A DNA stretch of 64,000 nt from Timonella sp031979385 (GTDB taxonomy: Bacteria > Actinomycetota > Actinomycetes > Actinomycetales > Cellulomonadaceae). Both the position numbers and the translations under genes were made by a program. The stretch's first letter is position 1, and each line of letters starts with the position of its first letter. The stretch is taken from the NCBI GenBank assembly GCA_031979385.1, contig DALZEF010000010.1, forward strand, positions 1-64,000, given 5' to 3'. Below the pieces are notes generated by a model that saw nothing but the letters and a program-made list of their open reading frames with translations, did not search any database and was not told the origin of the DNA. Shown piece after piece: positions 46,970-57,589 of the stretch.

Positions 46970-47521
46970 TCATCCTGCTAGATAGAGGACTGTACCGCTG
47001 ACAGCGGTTCGAGCAGAACTCGAGGTGTTAACAAACGAAACCACCCCCGCGGTAGAGACATAAGCCTGCACGGGTCCATTTGAGACAAAACCCATTCCTC
47101 TGGCAGTCATGCCCGGTGAGGGTATCCCAGAGGGAAGATTGGCTAGACCGTAATAGGCTCCATTTCCTGCGGACGGAATAGTCGTGTAGTCGAAACGCAC
47201 CTCTACCTGCATCCCCACACGCCGTGCGCGACAAAACCCTGTAAAACCCGAGGCAACGGGCGTGCAATTGACCCATCCGGTGTCTGAATGGGCTATCGTC
47301 CAGGTGCCGTTGAGGCGTACATAATATGCCTTCTCGGATTCGACGTAGCAGACCTCACCATCATCAGGGTTTGGGTTGGCTGCGTTACGGGCTGCGAGCG
47401 TCGCATAGCGCTGGATGACGGTCTTCTCGATGGCGTTACCCAGCTCGAGAAGATCTGCGGGAACGTCGTTGGAGACGCCAGGATCCGGGATTGGAAATCC
47501 TTGTAGTTCAGTTTGTGCCAT
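46970..47521 (-). CDS. Tail fibre protein, copy 2
   Basis: Identical to 6989-7540: the same constant N terminus and the same exchangeable domain. Confidence 0.75.
   Translation of the reverse strand: MAQTELQGFPIPDPGVSNDVPADLLELGNAIEKTVIQRYATLAARNAANPNPDDGEVCYVESEKAYYVRLNGTWTIAHSDTGWVNCTPVASGFTGFCRARRVGMQVEVRFDYTTIPSAGNGAYYGLANLPSGIPSPGMTARGMGFVSNGPVQAYVSTAGVVSFVNTSSSARTAVSGTVLYLAG
47306..47337 (-). repeat. Right inverted repeat of fibre switch, copy 2
   Basis: Reverse complement of 46630-46661 inside the fibre frame. Confidence 0.85.
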
Positions 47522-47735
47522 GATCGGTGGCCTCTCTGGGTGGTTCTGGATAGTCCACGCTGGTTGCGTAGACAGCGGTTTCGGTCAGGGTTAGGGCTTT
47601 GACGGTTTCGGGGTTGTAGCCGAGGTCCTGGCAGATCCGGGCAAAGGAAAAGCCCACCGGGGTGTCCGGCGGGCTTTCGCTCGATTCGTCTGGTGTCTCT
47701 TCGGGTAGAGAGTCGGGGTCTTCGCTGTTTGTCAT
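47508..47735 (-). CDS. Small acidic tail-module protein, copy 2
   Basis: Identical to the 75-aa protein at 7527-7754. Confidence 0.6.
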   Translation of the reverse strand: MTNSEDPDSLPEETPDESSESPPDTPVGFSFARICQDLGYNPETVKALTLTETAVYATSVDYPEPPREATDHGTN

Positions 47736-47744
47736 GGGTCCTCC

Positions 47745-48533
47745 TTAGATCGGTACGGAATACGTGATTGTGGCTTGGATGCCACTGACGTGGGCGAGAG
47801 CGTAGGTGTACCAGGGAGATAGCAGAACGCCTTTGGCGGTACCTGCGGCGAGGCCGAGTGCGATGTCGGAGTTGATTGGGACTTGGTAGTAGCGTGGCTG
47901 TGCCTCGATGTACATGTCGGCGCTGTCGTCCGCCCACCAGGACGGTGGGCCGCTCGGCAGCGCACTATAGCTGTGCGCACCGACGTCTAGCCCGGTGAAA
48001 GGTTCCCAATTCAATCCGAGTGCAGCCGATACTGTGAGATATCCGGACTCGATAGTTGCGCCCGATGGAATGTCAGTGGGACGTGGTAGTTCTACCGCCG
48101 TGTAAAAGTGCTTGTACATGGACGGCATGCCCGGCACCTCAGTCCACAAGCCCACGCGAGATTGCCCGGTAGATCCTATTTGAGACCATGAGTAGATCGA
48201 GTCTCGCTCGATCGCTTCGCATTCCCACATGCGGCCGGCGGTCACGGTGGCTTCGCCGTAAGCGCGTGGGCGCTCACGTAGATCGAGGGAGTTGCGTCCT
48301 AGTACCCACCAGCCAGATCCAATGGCGATCAGGCCGACGAAGTCGTCGACTTGTGGCGTGTATGTGTCGAACCATCTGATTCCAGTGAGCAGGATGGGTT
48401 CGTTCGGGTTGCCGGGGTTGATATCCACGGTCAGGGATTTAGCGCCCTCATCGATGGCAGTGACCACACCGAGCCGGGAAATAGCGGCTTGTTTCCCGGC
48501 AACTGTGCCGATCGCTTGGACCAGATCAGACAT
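47745..48533 (-). CDS. Minor tail / tip protein, copy 2
   Basis: Identical to 7764-8552. Confidence 0.6.
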   Translation of the reverse strand: MSDLVQAIGTVAGKQAAISRLGVVTAIDEGAKSLTVDINPGNPNEPILLTGIRWFDTYTPQVDDFVGLIAIGSGWWVLGRNSLDLRERPRAYGEATVTAGRMWECEAIERDSIYSWSQIGSTGQSRVGLWTEVPGMPSMYKHFYTAVELPRPTDIPSGATIESGYLTVSAALGLNWEPFTGLDVGAHSYSALPSGPPSWWADDSADMYIEAQPRYYQVPINSDIALGLAAGTAKGVLLSPWYTYALAHVSGIQATITYSVPI

Positions 48534-49656
48534 TGGCTCTCACATCCCTGGTACGTAGTGTGAAGCTTCCGCCAGCGCGCAGCGGGATGGTCAGTGAGTC
48601 GATGATGTGTTGGCGTGCGTTGGCCGCCGCGGGCGTGAGATCGGGGACGACGAGCACGGTGTCGCCCGCCTCGAGCGCAGGGTTGGGGATGGTGGACAAG
48701 TCCATGCCGGCAGAGATGCCGACGCGCTTAGCGAGTTCGGTCTGCCCTACGGCGTGCGCCTGGCTTACGGTTGTGACTGCCGGGTTATCGATATAGTCAG
48801 GGACTTTTCCGTACGCTCCGGCGTCTGGGTCACCCCAGCGTGTGAGGGATGAGGGGTGGTTGTCGTAGACCACGCCTTGCAAGGGTAGATAGTCTCCGGA
48901 CGGGCTTTCACCTCGTACGATGATGGCGTTTGCGACGCCTTCACGTGATTGGGATGACGCTCCATCGGTGAGGGTGCCACCTAAGCCAGCTTTGATCGTC
49001 CACACAGGCGCAGACGTGAGGGATGGTGCGTCTGTGATGATGAAGCGGCCCTCCCCGTCACAGTAGACGACGCAGGAGATGGCTTGCGCGATTTTCTCGA
49101 TGGCTCCCCACCGATCCCTGTCCTCCACAAAAGCCGGTACACGTGCGTTCTTCCTCGTCTCGACGCTGATCTCGGCTTGAGGCAGCGTTTCTCGGATAAT
49201 CGTGCTGATGAGCGCGATAGCCGAAGGCCCTTGAATGGTGCGTGCGTGGAGGAAAGTGTCGTCGACCACGAACGCTTCGCGTGAGGTTCCGGTGATCGTG
49301 ACATCCGCACCGGTTGAGGTCACGTCTGGGACTTCATCGACGCGGAACACGCCGAGTGGCACCCACTCGATGGTTTTGTCTGGGAAGACTAGACCCTGCC
49401 TCACATGCACCTGGTGTCCGTTCGTTCCCACCAGATCGCGGAGGTCATGGTCGGTGTAGTCGCCACCCTGCACAATAGGCGGCAGAGTGAGGGATAGTTT
49501 GCGTCGTACAGGTGAGGCGAAATCCACGGTGATCGTTCCATCGGTGAACGGCAGGTTCGCGTGGACTGGTTGCCCGCCTTTGGTGACTCGAATCTGAGTG
49601 GTCACCGAGTGCGGCGTGGGGATTGTTTCGAGGTACTGCGTTGAGACTGGATACAT
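48526..49656 (-). CDS. Tail-tip hub-like protein, copy 2
   Basis: Identical to 8545-9675. Confidence 0.7.
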   Translation of the reverse strand: MYPVSTQYLETIPTPHSVTTQIRVTKGGQPVHANLPFTDGTITVDFASPVRRKLSLTLPPIVQGGDYTDHDLRDLVGTNGHQVHVRQGLVFPDKTIEWVPLGVFRVDEVPDVTSTGADVTITGTSREAFVVDDTFLHARTIQGPSAIALISTIIRETLPQAEISVETRKNARVPAFVEDRDRWGAIEKIAQAISCVVYCDGEGRFIITDAPSLTSAPVWTIKAGLGGTLTDGASSQSREGVANAIIVRGESPSGDYLPLQGVVYDNHPSSLTRWGDPDAGAYGKVPDYIDNPAVTTVSQAHAVGQTELAKRVGISAGMDLSTIPNPALEAGDTVLVVPDLTPAAANARQHIIDSLTIPLRAGGSFTLRTRDVRANV

Positions 49657-49659
49657 GGT

Positions 49660-50466
49660 TTAGCGTCCCTGCGCTAACTCGAAGTACGTCAGGCCTGTCG
49701 CTTTCATGTCCGCGTACGTGGGATAGCGGGCAGTGAGGAGTGCGTAGCTGACACCAGCAACGCCGGCGGAATCTCCGGACGGACGCGTGGTCGCGGCAAC
49801 CTCGATAGACCAGATGGCACCTTCTACGCCGTCCGCCTGTGCGAACAGAGCGCGTGAGACTTGCTTGATGAAGTACCAGCCTGCCTCGAACGGTGCGATC
49901 TTCGAGACGTGTTGTAGGAGCACGATGCGGCCTTTGCGGAAGGTGTTGGCGATCGCCGCGTCCTTGTCCGTGGTCAGGACTTGGAGTGTGAGTCCGAACT
50001 CGGTGGCGTCGCGGCCACCGTACACACCAACGCCCACGCCCTGCCCGCCAGCAACCTGGTAGATCCCTCCCTGGGTCGCGGAAATGACATCCGAAATAGC
50101 CTTTTGGTTGGCGTGGCTGGTCGCGTTCGGATCGCCTGCGAGTTTGAGCCAGATTCCCGGCTCCGCGCCCGTCGTGGGCACACTCAGAGACACGGTTTTC
50201 ACGAGAACGTCAGCGGCAGAGTACCCACGCACCGTGTACGACACCACCGAGTCTAAGGGTGCTTCGTTGTCGGAGATGACGAGGAAGCCACCCACTGCGC
50301 GTGCATCGCCGCCACGGATTCGTACGGGTTGGCGGCCTTTACTGCGGTGGATCGTAATGCGCGAGACCTCTAAGGGCCATGCGGTGCCGAGGATCGTGAA
50401 TCGTACGGACGCCCATCGTGTGTCGAATTCCGCGGTCACGATACCGTCTGGGTCTGTCACAGCCAT
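49660..50466 (-). CDS. Distal-tail-like protein, copy 2
   Basis: Identical to 9679-10485, sharing one base with the tape measure stop. Confidence 0.65.
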   Translation of the reverse strand: MAVTDPDGIVTAEFDTRWASVRFTILGTAWPLEVSRITIHRSKGRQPVRIRGGDARAVGGFLVISDNEAPLDSVVSYTVRGYSAADVLVKTVSLSVPTTGAEPGIWLKLAGDPNATSHANQKAISDVISATQGGIYQVAGGQGVGVGVYGGRDATEFGLTLQVLTTDKDAAIANTFRKGRIVLLQHVSKIAPFEAGWYFIKQVSRALFAQADGVEGAIWSIEVAATTRPSGDSAGVAGVSYALLTARYPTYADMKATGLTYFELAQGR

Positions 50467-53400
50467 CAGTACCCCTTTCTGGCTGTGCTCACAGCCACTT
50501 TGATTTGCTTGTCCGCCACCGACGCCATTTCGGCTTTCATGTATTCGCCAGTCCACGGGTTTTGCACGTAAATATCAGGCACACTCACGCTTATGTGCGG
50601 CGCAGGTGCGGGCATGGCGTACGGCTGCATGTTCGGTGTAGTGAGTGCAGGCAGGCGGTTAACCTGTCCACCATCCTTGAATTGAGGTAGATCGTTCAGG
50701 AGTGCTTGACGGCGTAGCTGTGCCACGTTTCCATGTCCACCCGCTGCTTGGACCTCGCGGGCTGTCCACACATGCTCGCCATTCGATCCCCACATCAGCA
50801 CATCATCTGACGTACCGGTGCCGGGTCCCTCGATGGCTCCGCCCTTGGCTTTCGCGACGATCTTGCCGTTCTTGTCCTTCTTGAGCCCCAATGCTGACAA
50901 GATCGCGTTATCCGCGCTGGTCGCGAGTTTCTCGATGGTGTCGTTAACTTTTTTGATGGACGTTTCGATCTTGTCCACCTCGGCTTGAGCCTGGGTAACT
51001 CCGCCGTCGTAGCCCTTGATGGTGTTTTTGGTTGCCGATGCACCAGCCGCAGTCGTCCACTTGTCGATCTCGTTGTAAGCGCCGTTGAGTTTCTTTGCAG
51101 TGGCCGGATCAGCAAGTAGTGCGTCCGCGAGCAGTGTTCCGCCTTCGAGTCCTTCGTTTGCTATCTCAGCGAGGATGACGCCAGAGATGCCCAAGGCGGC
51201 GAGACGGTCCAGTTTCCCGGTGAAGGTCTTAAAGGCAGTCGCTTTTGCTTGCGCGTTCGCGAGAATGTCTTTCGCGGTGACAGATGCTTTAGTGCCGGGA
51301 GTGATGACTTTCTCGTGCCAGACATCGCCAGCCTTGTTCGTCTTCTGAACAAGGGTCTCAACATCTTCTGTCGCGGCCTTGATCGAGTCCGCAAGCTTGA
51401 ACTCCCCGCCCAGCACACTCTTCACACCGGCTTGAATGTTCGCGAGTGTTTGAAGACGAGACTCAGCAGTCTTGAGTTGGGTGTCGAGTTCCTCTGCCTT
51501 GCCGTAGGCCTGCGTCAGATCCTTCTCAAGACGCTTGGCAGCCTTCCCCGCTGCTTCGCGGCGCTTCTTCGTCAGGTCCGTGTTGCGTGACTGGTCAAAC
51601 AACTCATCGACAACACCCAGCGCGCTAGACAGCCCACCTGTCACCCGGTCTGCTATCTCACCGCGGCGAGAATCTACCGTCACTTCACGAGAATCAGCCT
51701 TAAGGCGTGCGCGACGGGCTTTTTGCTCGTCGTGGTCCTTGCGAAGATCCGCGAGTTCTTTTTCTTCGGTTTTAAGCTGCTTCTTTTCTGCGTCGAGACG
51801 GCGTTTCGCGGCCTTCTTTTTGGTCCGGTTATCCTTCGTGCTGTCAATAGCGTCGTACCGTTTTTGCGCAGATTTAACGTCTTTTCTCGCGTCTTTCACG
51901 ACAGTTTTTTGTCGCGTGACTCTCTTCTTCGCTGTCGCAACAGCCCTGTCAGCGACTGTGACAGCACCACCAGACGCGAAGGCTGGCAGGTCACCGGACA
52001 ATGCGGCACGCCGCCACCGTTCGACACCCATGTGCCCGCCCATAGCCTGGACTTCACGGGCCGTGACGACGTGCTCACCGTTCGACCCCCACATCAGCAC
52101 ATCATCTGACGTGCCCGTACCAGGACCATGAATAGCACCGCCACTAGCACGAGCGATGGCGTTCCCCTTGCCAGAACTTACCGTCTGTTCACGAGTCACG
52201 ATGTTTGTCGTGATCGTTCGCCCATTAATGGAGTTGATCTTGTAGATCACGCCATCAAGCACGGATGACATGCGGTCATCAACAGAGAGCGTCGTAGGTA
52301 CTTCAGCAGGAATCAGGTTCAACTCGTCAGCAAGAGCTCGTGCCTCGTCCTTGTTGAGCCCCATCTGTTTCGCTACACCGAGGAACACCTTCCGTGATCG
52401 CTCCATAGCGGACTGTAGTTCACCCTCGGAAGCTCCTTGAGCGCGCATTGAATCCAGGAGCGCCCATGTCGATATCACGATCTGATCAAGTTGAGCCTGG
52501 TTTGCTCGACCCTTATCAGTCGTTATATCGAGAGCATCACCACGCTTCAGTTCGGCTTCTGAGAAATCTTCACTCGCCTGTTTAGCTTTGTCCCGTGCGT
52601 CGTCAAAGGTCTGCTCGAGTTGACGTTCGGCATCGCGGAGTGAAAGCACACCGTCAACGAGACTCAACTGAGCCTTCCAGAGGTCTTCTGCAGCCTCGGC
52701 CTGCAGTTCGTACGCTTCGGCCACAGATTGAGACGCCGCCGCAACCTCATCAGATGCACGTGCGCCCTCTCCGAGCGCATCATTCATTGCCTGCTGACGC
52801 TGTTTGGCTTCGTCCAGGCTCCCAGCTTGATCTTCAATAACATCGCGAAGATGCGCGGCCGCTTGCTGAGCTTCTTCCCACTCCAAGCGATCGCCTTGGA
52901 AGTTTTTCAGATACTCACTAATCTGCCTTTCGGCTTCCTCCATCGCATCCGCGTTACCAAGAGCAGCATCAGTGACAAGGTCGAGGGCAATACCCATCTT
53001 TTCGGCTTCATCCAAAGCCGTTCTGCCTGCCCGATTGTGAAAGAATCCACGCTCAGCTTGGAGTGCCTGGACCGCCAACTCACGAGTTTGGTTGGTGATT
53101 GCGCCTGTAGCACGGTCAAGTGAATCAGCGAACGATTCGACCTGTTGTTTTGCTTCGGCTTGCTTTGTCGCCCAGTGCATAACGCCAGCAGTCGCGACAG
53201 TGAGAGTTGCGCCGATAACGCCAAAGGTGACCCCAACGGCCTTCCCCGAAATGTTGAGAGCATTGAGCGCTTTACGAGTGTCGTTGAAACCGATAACAAG
53301 TTTCCCGAGACCCGCAATGCCCAAGGCCGTGAGTCCGCCTGCTCCGGTAAGTAACAGGGCAGCCTGCTTGAGCGGATCCGGAAGGTCGTTGGCAGAATCG

Positions 53401-54842
53401 ACAACTGCATCGATACCTTGCACGAGCGAGCGTAGCGGACCATCTGCTCCCTCACCCATGCTGATAAGCAGAGTTTCGAAGGAACCTCCAAGTCCTTCAA
53501 GGTCTCCCGCGAGATTATCTAGGCGAGTTCGCGCAACTTCAGCTGCATATCCCTGGTCGTTAACGGCGTCGATCCAGTACTGGATTCCATCGACGCCTTG
53601 GTCGTAAAGAGCGTTTGCGGCACGGACTGCATCTGATCCGAAGATCACGGCCATGGCCGCGTCACGTTGAGCTTGAGTCATGGAGCCCATACCGGACTCA
53701 AGTTGACCAACGAGATTTGTTAGTCCAGCGAAGTTTCCTTGAGCGTCGTAGAGACTGAGCCCGAGTTCATCCATAAGCTTCTTTGCTTTAGATGACGGGT
53801 TTTGTAGTGACTGGAGCATCGTCTTCATGGATGTTCCGGCGTCACTTCCGAGCAACCCAACTGAGGCGAAGGCGCTCAATGCTGCAACGGTTTCTTCTAG
53901 ACTCATGCCCATTGCTGAGGCGACGAGACCACCTTGCTGGAGAGCCTGTCCGAGGTCTTTAACGTCTCCCATCGCTTTGCCTGCACCGGCTGCGAGAAGG
54001 TCAGCTACGTGGCCGACATCCCTACCGGTTAGTTTGAATTGCGTCATCGCAATCGATGCAATGCCGGCGGCTTCCGCGACACCAAGTTCACCAGCTGCGG
54101 CGAGGTCTAGTGATCCTGCGAGAGCACCAGAAAGTACGTCGGAGGCTGAGACACCAGCTTTCGAGAGTTCTTCGATTGCGTTTGCTGATTCACGGGCTGA
54201 AAATGCGGTGTCAGCGCCAGCATCAATGGCGGCTTGGCGTAGTTCATTGATCGATTCTCGTGCTTCGGAACCTGTTGCCTTCACACCAGACATGGCTTGA
54301 TCGAACGAGGTGTGAACGGTGACTGCCGCGGCGGCAGCAGCGGTTAGCGCGAGCCCCAGTTTCCCTGCATCATTGGTGAGGGTTGAGAGCTCTGCAGAGT
54401 TGTCTTCAATCTTCTTGAACGCTGCCGCGATTCTCCCGGCAGATTGCTCGGTCTTGTTCGCGGTTTCTTGGGTCTGTTTCCCTAAACCCTCAACAGATTC
54501 AGACGCCTTCTTCGACGAGGACTGCGTCTTCTTGGAGGCTCCTTCAACAGCAGTGCCGATAGTGGAGGACGCGTGAGAGACCTTCTTAGCGGTCTTTTCA
54601 GACTCGGTACCTACTTGCGCTGTAGCAGCCTTGGCTTTACCGGCAGAGGACGCAGTTTTATCGGCGGATCTACCTGCCTCATCTCCCATGTCCTTGGCGG
54701 ACTTGGTAACCCTCGATGCGGTCTTCTCGGTTTCCTTACCAAGATCCGTCATCGCGGTCTTGGCTTTGGCCGTACCGCGTTCGAAGTCTTGAGCACCTTC
54801 GAGGGTGAGTAGGGCAGCGAGTTTACCGACGATAAGAGCCAC
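50466..54842 (-). CDS. Tape measure protein, copy 2
   Basis: Identical 1,458-aa protein to 10485-14861, including both ~60-residue internal repeat units. Confidence 0.92.
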   Translation of the reverse strand: MALIVGKLAALLTLEGAQDFERGTAKAKTAMTDLGKETEKTASRVTKSAKDMGDEAGRSADKTASSAGKAKAATAQVGTESEKTAKKVSHASSTIGTAVEGASKKTQSSSKKASESVEGLGKQTQETANKTEQSAGRIAAAFKKIEDNSAELSTLTNDAGKLGLALTAAAAAAVTVHTSFDQAMSGVKATGSEARESINELRQAAIDAGADTAFSARESANAIEELSKAGVSASDVLSGALAGSLDLAAAGELGVAEAAGIASIAMTQFKLTGRDVGHVADLLAAGAGKAMGDVKDLGQALQQGGLVASAMGMSLEETVAALSAFASVGLLGSDAGTSMKTMLQSLQNPSSKAKKLMDELGLSLYDAQGNFAGLTNLVGQLESGMGSMTQAQRDAAMAVIFGSDAVRAANALYDQGVDGIQYWIDAVNDQGYAAEVARTRLDNLAGDLEGLGGSFETLLISMGEGADGPLRSLVQGIDAVVDSANDLPDPLKQAALLLTGAGGLTALGIAGLGKLVIGFNDTRKALNALNISGKAVGVTFGVIGATLTVATAGVMHWATKQAEAKQQVESFADSLDRATGAITNQTRELAVQALQAERGFFHNRAGRTALDEAEKMGIALDLVTDAALGNADAMEEAERQISEYLKNFQGDRLEWEEAQQAAAHLRDVIEDQAGSLDEAKQRQQAMNDALGEGARASDEVAAASQSVAEAYELQAEAAEDLWKAQLSLVDGVLSLRDAERQLEQTFDDARDKAKQASEDFSEAELKRGDALDITTDKGRANQAQLDQIVISTWALLDSMRAQGASEGELQSAMERSRKVFLGVAKQMGLNKDEARALADELNLIPAEVPTTLSVDDRMSSVLDGVIYKINSINGRTITTNIVTREQTVSSGKGNAIARASGGAIHGPGTGTSDDVLMWGSNGEHVVTAREVQAMGGHMGVERWRRAALSGDLPAFASGGAVTVADRAVATAKKRVTRQKTVVKDARKDVKSAQKRYDAIDSTKDNRTKKKAAKRRLDAEKKQLKTEEKELADLRKDHDEQKARRARLKADSREVTVDSRRGEIADRVTGGLSSALGVVDELFDQSRNTDLTKKRREAAGKAAKRLEKDLTQAYGKAEELDTQLKTAESRLQTLANIQAGVKSVLGGEFKLADSIKAATEDVETLVQKTNKAGDVWHEKVITPGTKASVTAKDILANAQAKATAFKTFTGKLDRLAALGISGVILAEIANEGLEGGTLLADALLADPATAKKLNGAYNEIDKWTTAAGASATKNTIKGYDGGVTQAQAEVDKIETSIKKVNDTIEKLATSADNAILSALGLKKDKNGKIVAKAKGGAIEGPGTGTSDDVLMWGSNGEHVWTAREVQAAGGHGNVAQLRRQALLNDLPQFKDGGQVNRLPALTTPNMQPYAMPAPAPHISVSVPDIYVQNPWTGEYMKAEMASVADKQIKVAVSTARKGY

Positions 54843-54903
54843 GACGCACCTGGCCTTCCTTGCATACTAGGGGTCGGCCAGGTGGGCCGCGAGGGAGTGT
54901 TAT

Positions 54904-55589
54904 TTACTTGTGGGTGGCGAGCCGGTGGACTCGCGAGGAATCAATATGCAGCAGACCTAAGACGAGGTCTCTGATGGCTGGCCAGTCGAGGCTGGTTGTG
55001 CTCCAGTGGACGGCGTAGTACTGGGCGAGGTCTTGGACGACGAGTGGCCAGTTTTCGAGGGCTTGGCGCCACGTGAACCCGCCGCTTTCTTGCTTGTTGG
55101 GGGCTTGTGGTCGGATGTCGCGGGGCGGGACTTTGTAGCGGGGGTAGATGCCGTTTTCGTCAGGTTCGCCAATGCCGTACTCTGCCCAGTCTTCAGGGGC
55201 AGCAAGGCTTTTGGGGCCTCACCATCCGCCACTACCGAGTACAGGGTTTCGAAGGCAGCATCGGCTGATTCTTCACCCATCGTCCAGTAGTACATGGCAT
55301 AGATCGCCGCCTGATCGATGTGCGCCTCCGGAACGCCATCAGCGACCATTTGGGCGTAGACCTCGCTACCAAGCGAGATGGCGGCTAGGTTTGTTTCTGC
55401 GTGGTCTTGAACGCGGGCAATGTCTGCTTCATTGCTGTCCGCGCCACGGGCGGCGTTGATACCGAGCGCGATGAAGGACGCGAGGATGAGCCCGTTTTCC
55501 TTCGTGGGTGGCGGCACGTGATAGACGGTGCCGCCGAGTGGGATTTCGAGGTCTTTGACGAGATACTGGGTGAGGTTCTTGAACGCCAT
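54904..55589 (-). CDS. Tail assembly chaperone frameshift product, copy 2
   Basis: The same CCCAAAA heptamer (55215-55209) and 101-codon -1 frame as in copy 1. Confidence 0.82.
54957..55589 (-). CDS. Tail assembly chaperone, unshifted, copy 2
   Basis: Identical to 14976-15608. Confidence 0.85.
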   Translation of the reverse strand: MAFKNLTQYLVKDLEIPLGGTVYHVPPPTKENGLILASFIALGINAARGADSNEADIARVQDHAETNLAAISLGSEVYAQMVADGVPEAHIDQAAIYAMYYWTMGEESADAAFETLYSVVADGEAPKALLPLKTGQSTALANLTKTASTPATKSRPATSDHKPPTSKKAAGSRGAKPSKTGHSSSKTSPSTTPSTGAQPASTGQPSETSS

Positions 55590-55676
55590 GATCGTGGCCT
55601 TTCTAAGGTGCGAGGTGTGAATCCAATGGGATGGGTAGGGCACCCAAGGGCGGGTGCCCTACCCGGTGGGAGAAGG

Positions 55677-56435
55677 TCAAAGGGTGCGCTCGTACTCGAA
55701 CGGCTGTGATGGGCCGGTCGCGTTCGTGACGATGATCGGCACATCGCCAGGGTCACCCCCAGGAAGGATGATGACCAGGACGTTGTCACCAACACTCAGG
55801 TACTGCTCAACAGGATCTCCATCCACGGTGACCGCGGTGACGCCGGTGAAACCGGAACCAGTGATCTTGACCTGGTCACCCTCACCAGCACCAGATGGGC
55901 TGGCAGAGATAATGATCGGTGCAGCTGCTGGCGTGCCACCACCAGAAAGCACAGGGTTCTCGATGACCTGGATGGGTCCCTTCGAAGTGAGAGTCACGGA
56001 CCAGCCAGCGATTTCCTGGTTACCGGTGGTCTGGCGTGCCAGGTCTACCGAGAACAGGCCCTGAAAGGCGTAGTCCGCACCCTTGGAGTCGTAGTAACGA
56101 ACCTCCACGAGTGCTTGGCTGCCACGGGTGCCAGGCTTTGCCGCGTTGATGAATGCTTGGGCTTCTGGAAGGAAAGAGCCGTCTGGGTTACGGTGCGCCT
56201 GAATCGTGAAGGGAGCCGAGCCGGTTTCACCGATCTTCGCCTGGTTTTGAGCGCCCTCGTCGTCATACGTGGACGCGTCAGCCATGACAGCCGCATGCGC
56301 TGGTGCGATAGCCGATGTGAACCGGACCTGCTGCCAGTTTTCCGGGCGGGCGCCGGGGCCAGCGAGGTTAATGTCAAGGTCGAGCTCATAAGACAGCCCG
56401 AGGTCGGTAGGTGGTGCGAAAGTTGGGACAGACAT
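55677..56435 (-). CDS. Major tail protein, copy 2
   Basis: Identical to 15696-16454, with the C-terminal Ig-like domain. The 13-bp hairpin recurs at 55633-55664. Confidence 0.85.
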   Translation of the reverse strand: MSVPTFAPPTDLGLSYELDLDINLAGPGARPENWQQVRFTSAIAPAHAAVMADASTYDDEGAQNQAKIGETGSAPFTIQAHRNPDGSFLPEAQAFINAAKPGTRGSQALVEVRYYDSKGADYAFQGLFSVDLARQTTGNQEIAGWSVTLTSKGPIQVIENPVLSGGGTPAAAPIIISASPSGAGEGDQVKITGSGFTGVTAVTVDGDPVEQYLSVGDNVLVIILPGGDPGDVPIIVTNATGPSQPFEYERTL

Positions 56436-56510
56436 GTCTGCGCCTTTCTCTTACTGGGTTAGATGAATGCAACGGCCTCGAGCGTGCCGGTTGCTGGTCT
56501 TACCTCGCGT

Positions 56511-56930
56511 CTAGCGAGGAAGGATGAGTTGGAAATTCAGGGAGATTTCCGGGCGGTCGTTCGCATCGAAGCCCAAGGGCAGGTAGGAGATGCGATGACA
56601 TTTGGTGATGGCGATACCAGACCAATTCAGGTGGTCGCCGTGCAAAGCGGCGGTGACGTGTTCTGCGAGAGTGTCCACGCTGTCTGGTCGGCCTTTAGCA
56701 GTACGCACACGCACTTGCAGGTTGATGATTTCGTGCGTGAGCGCAGGACTCGGATTCGTGTCGCGACCATAGAGTGTGAGCACGATGGTGTTGTCCGGTG
56801 CGGTGGGCATCTTCTTGAGGATGATGCCGGTCTCGGTTTTTGTGTATGCGCCGTCAGGCTTCCACACACCTGCTCCAGCGGTATCGAGGACGAGCGCGGC
56901 GGCTTCATACAACTGGGTGGCGGGGATCAT
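56511..56930 (-). CDS. Tail terminator-like protein, copy 2
   Basis: Identical to 16530-16949. Confidence 0.65.
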   Translation of the reverse strand: MIPATQLYEAAALVLDTAGAGVWKPDGAYTKTETGIILKKMPTAPDNTIVLTLYGRDTNPSPALTHEIINLQVRVRTAKGRPDSVDTLAEHVTAALHGDHLNWSGIAITKCHRISYLPLGFDANDRPEISLNFQLILPR

Positions 56931-57265
56931 GACAGGGCCTTACTGATCGCCTCACCGATGATCTGGACGGCTTTCTCAGCGTTCTGTTGCAGCGGCTGTT
57001 CCAAGTACTTCGCTTGCTGCCCTGGGCGGTGTTGCCAGTCGAGTTCTTCGTGCTGGCGGGCCGCGTAGACGGTGTCGTAGGAGACGGCTACGTCTAGGCC
57101 GTCTTGGCTGACTTGTCCCGAGCGTGCGAGGGTGGCTTCGTCTCGTGGAACGATTTTGAGGGATTCTGCGAGGATGTGTTCACCAGCGGCGTGCACGCCC
57201 TGCTCTGCCGCATCAATGAGGCCGGATAGAGCACTGTCATCCCATTCAAATTCGACGCCCATCAT
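56927..57265 (-). CDS. HK97 gp10-like connector, copy 2
   Basis: Identical to 16946-17284. Confidence 0.7.
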   Translation of the reverse strand: MMGVEFEWDDSALSGLIDAAEQGVHAAGEHILAESLKIVPRDEATLARSGQVSQDGLDVAVSYDTVYAARQHEELDWQHRPGQQAKYLEQPLQQNAEKAVQIIGEAISKALS

Positions 57266-57271
57266 GGTCTC

Positions 57272-57589
57272 CTATTCGAGGTAGAGCACGTAATGCTCTG
57301 GTGCTGGACGATGATCGAGGTGGTCCACGCGGATGACCTTCGAGGTGCGTCCGGACGGCAGGGTGAGGAGTGATTTCACGGGCAGTGGGGCGTGTTCTGG
57401 GCGGCAATACACTTGCGCCGAGGACACGGTTTCCTCACCTGTCGCGGAGCGAACAAGCTTGGTTTTCTCTTCGACCTTCACCCACTGCAAAGCCCGCTCG
57501 CTCTTGTAGATGTCCCCGTAGGCACCCTGTCCGCCGTGCTCTTGGAACAGCACCGTATGTGGGGTGAGCATGCGTGGTAGCTGGGTCAT
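57272..57589 (-). CDS. Head closure-like protein, copy 2
   Basis: Identical to 17291-17608. Confidence 0.65.
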   Translation of the reverse strand: MTQLPRMLTPHTVLFQEHGGQGAYGDIYKSERALQWVKVEEKTKLVRSATGEETVSSAQVYCRPEHAPLPVKSLLTLPSGRTSKVIRVDHLDHRPAPEHYVLYLE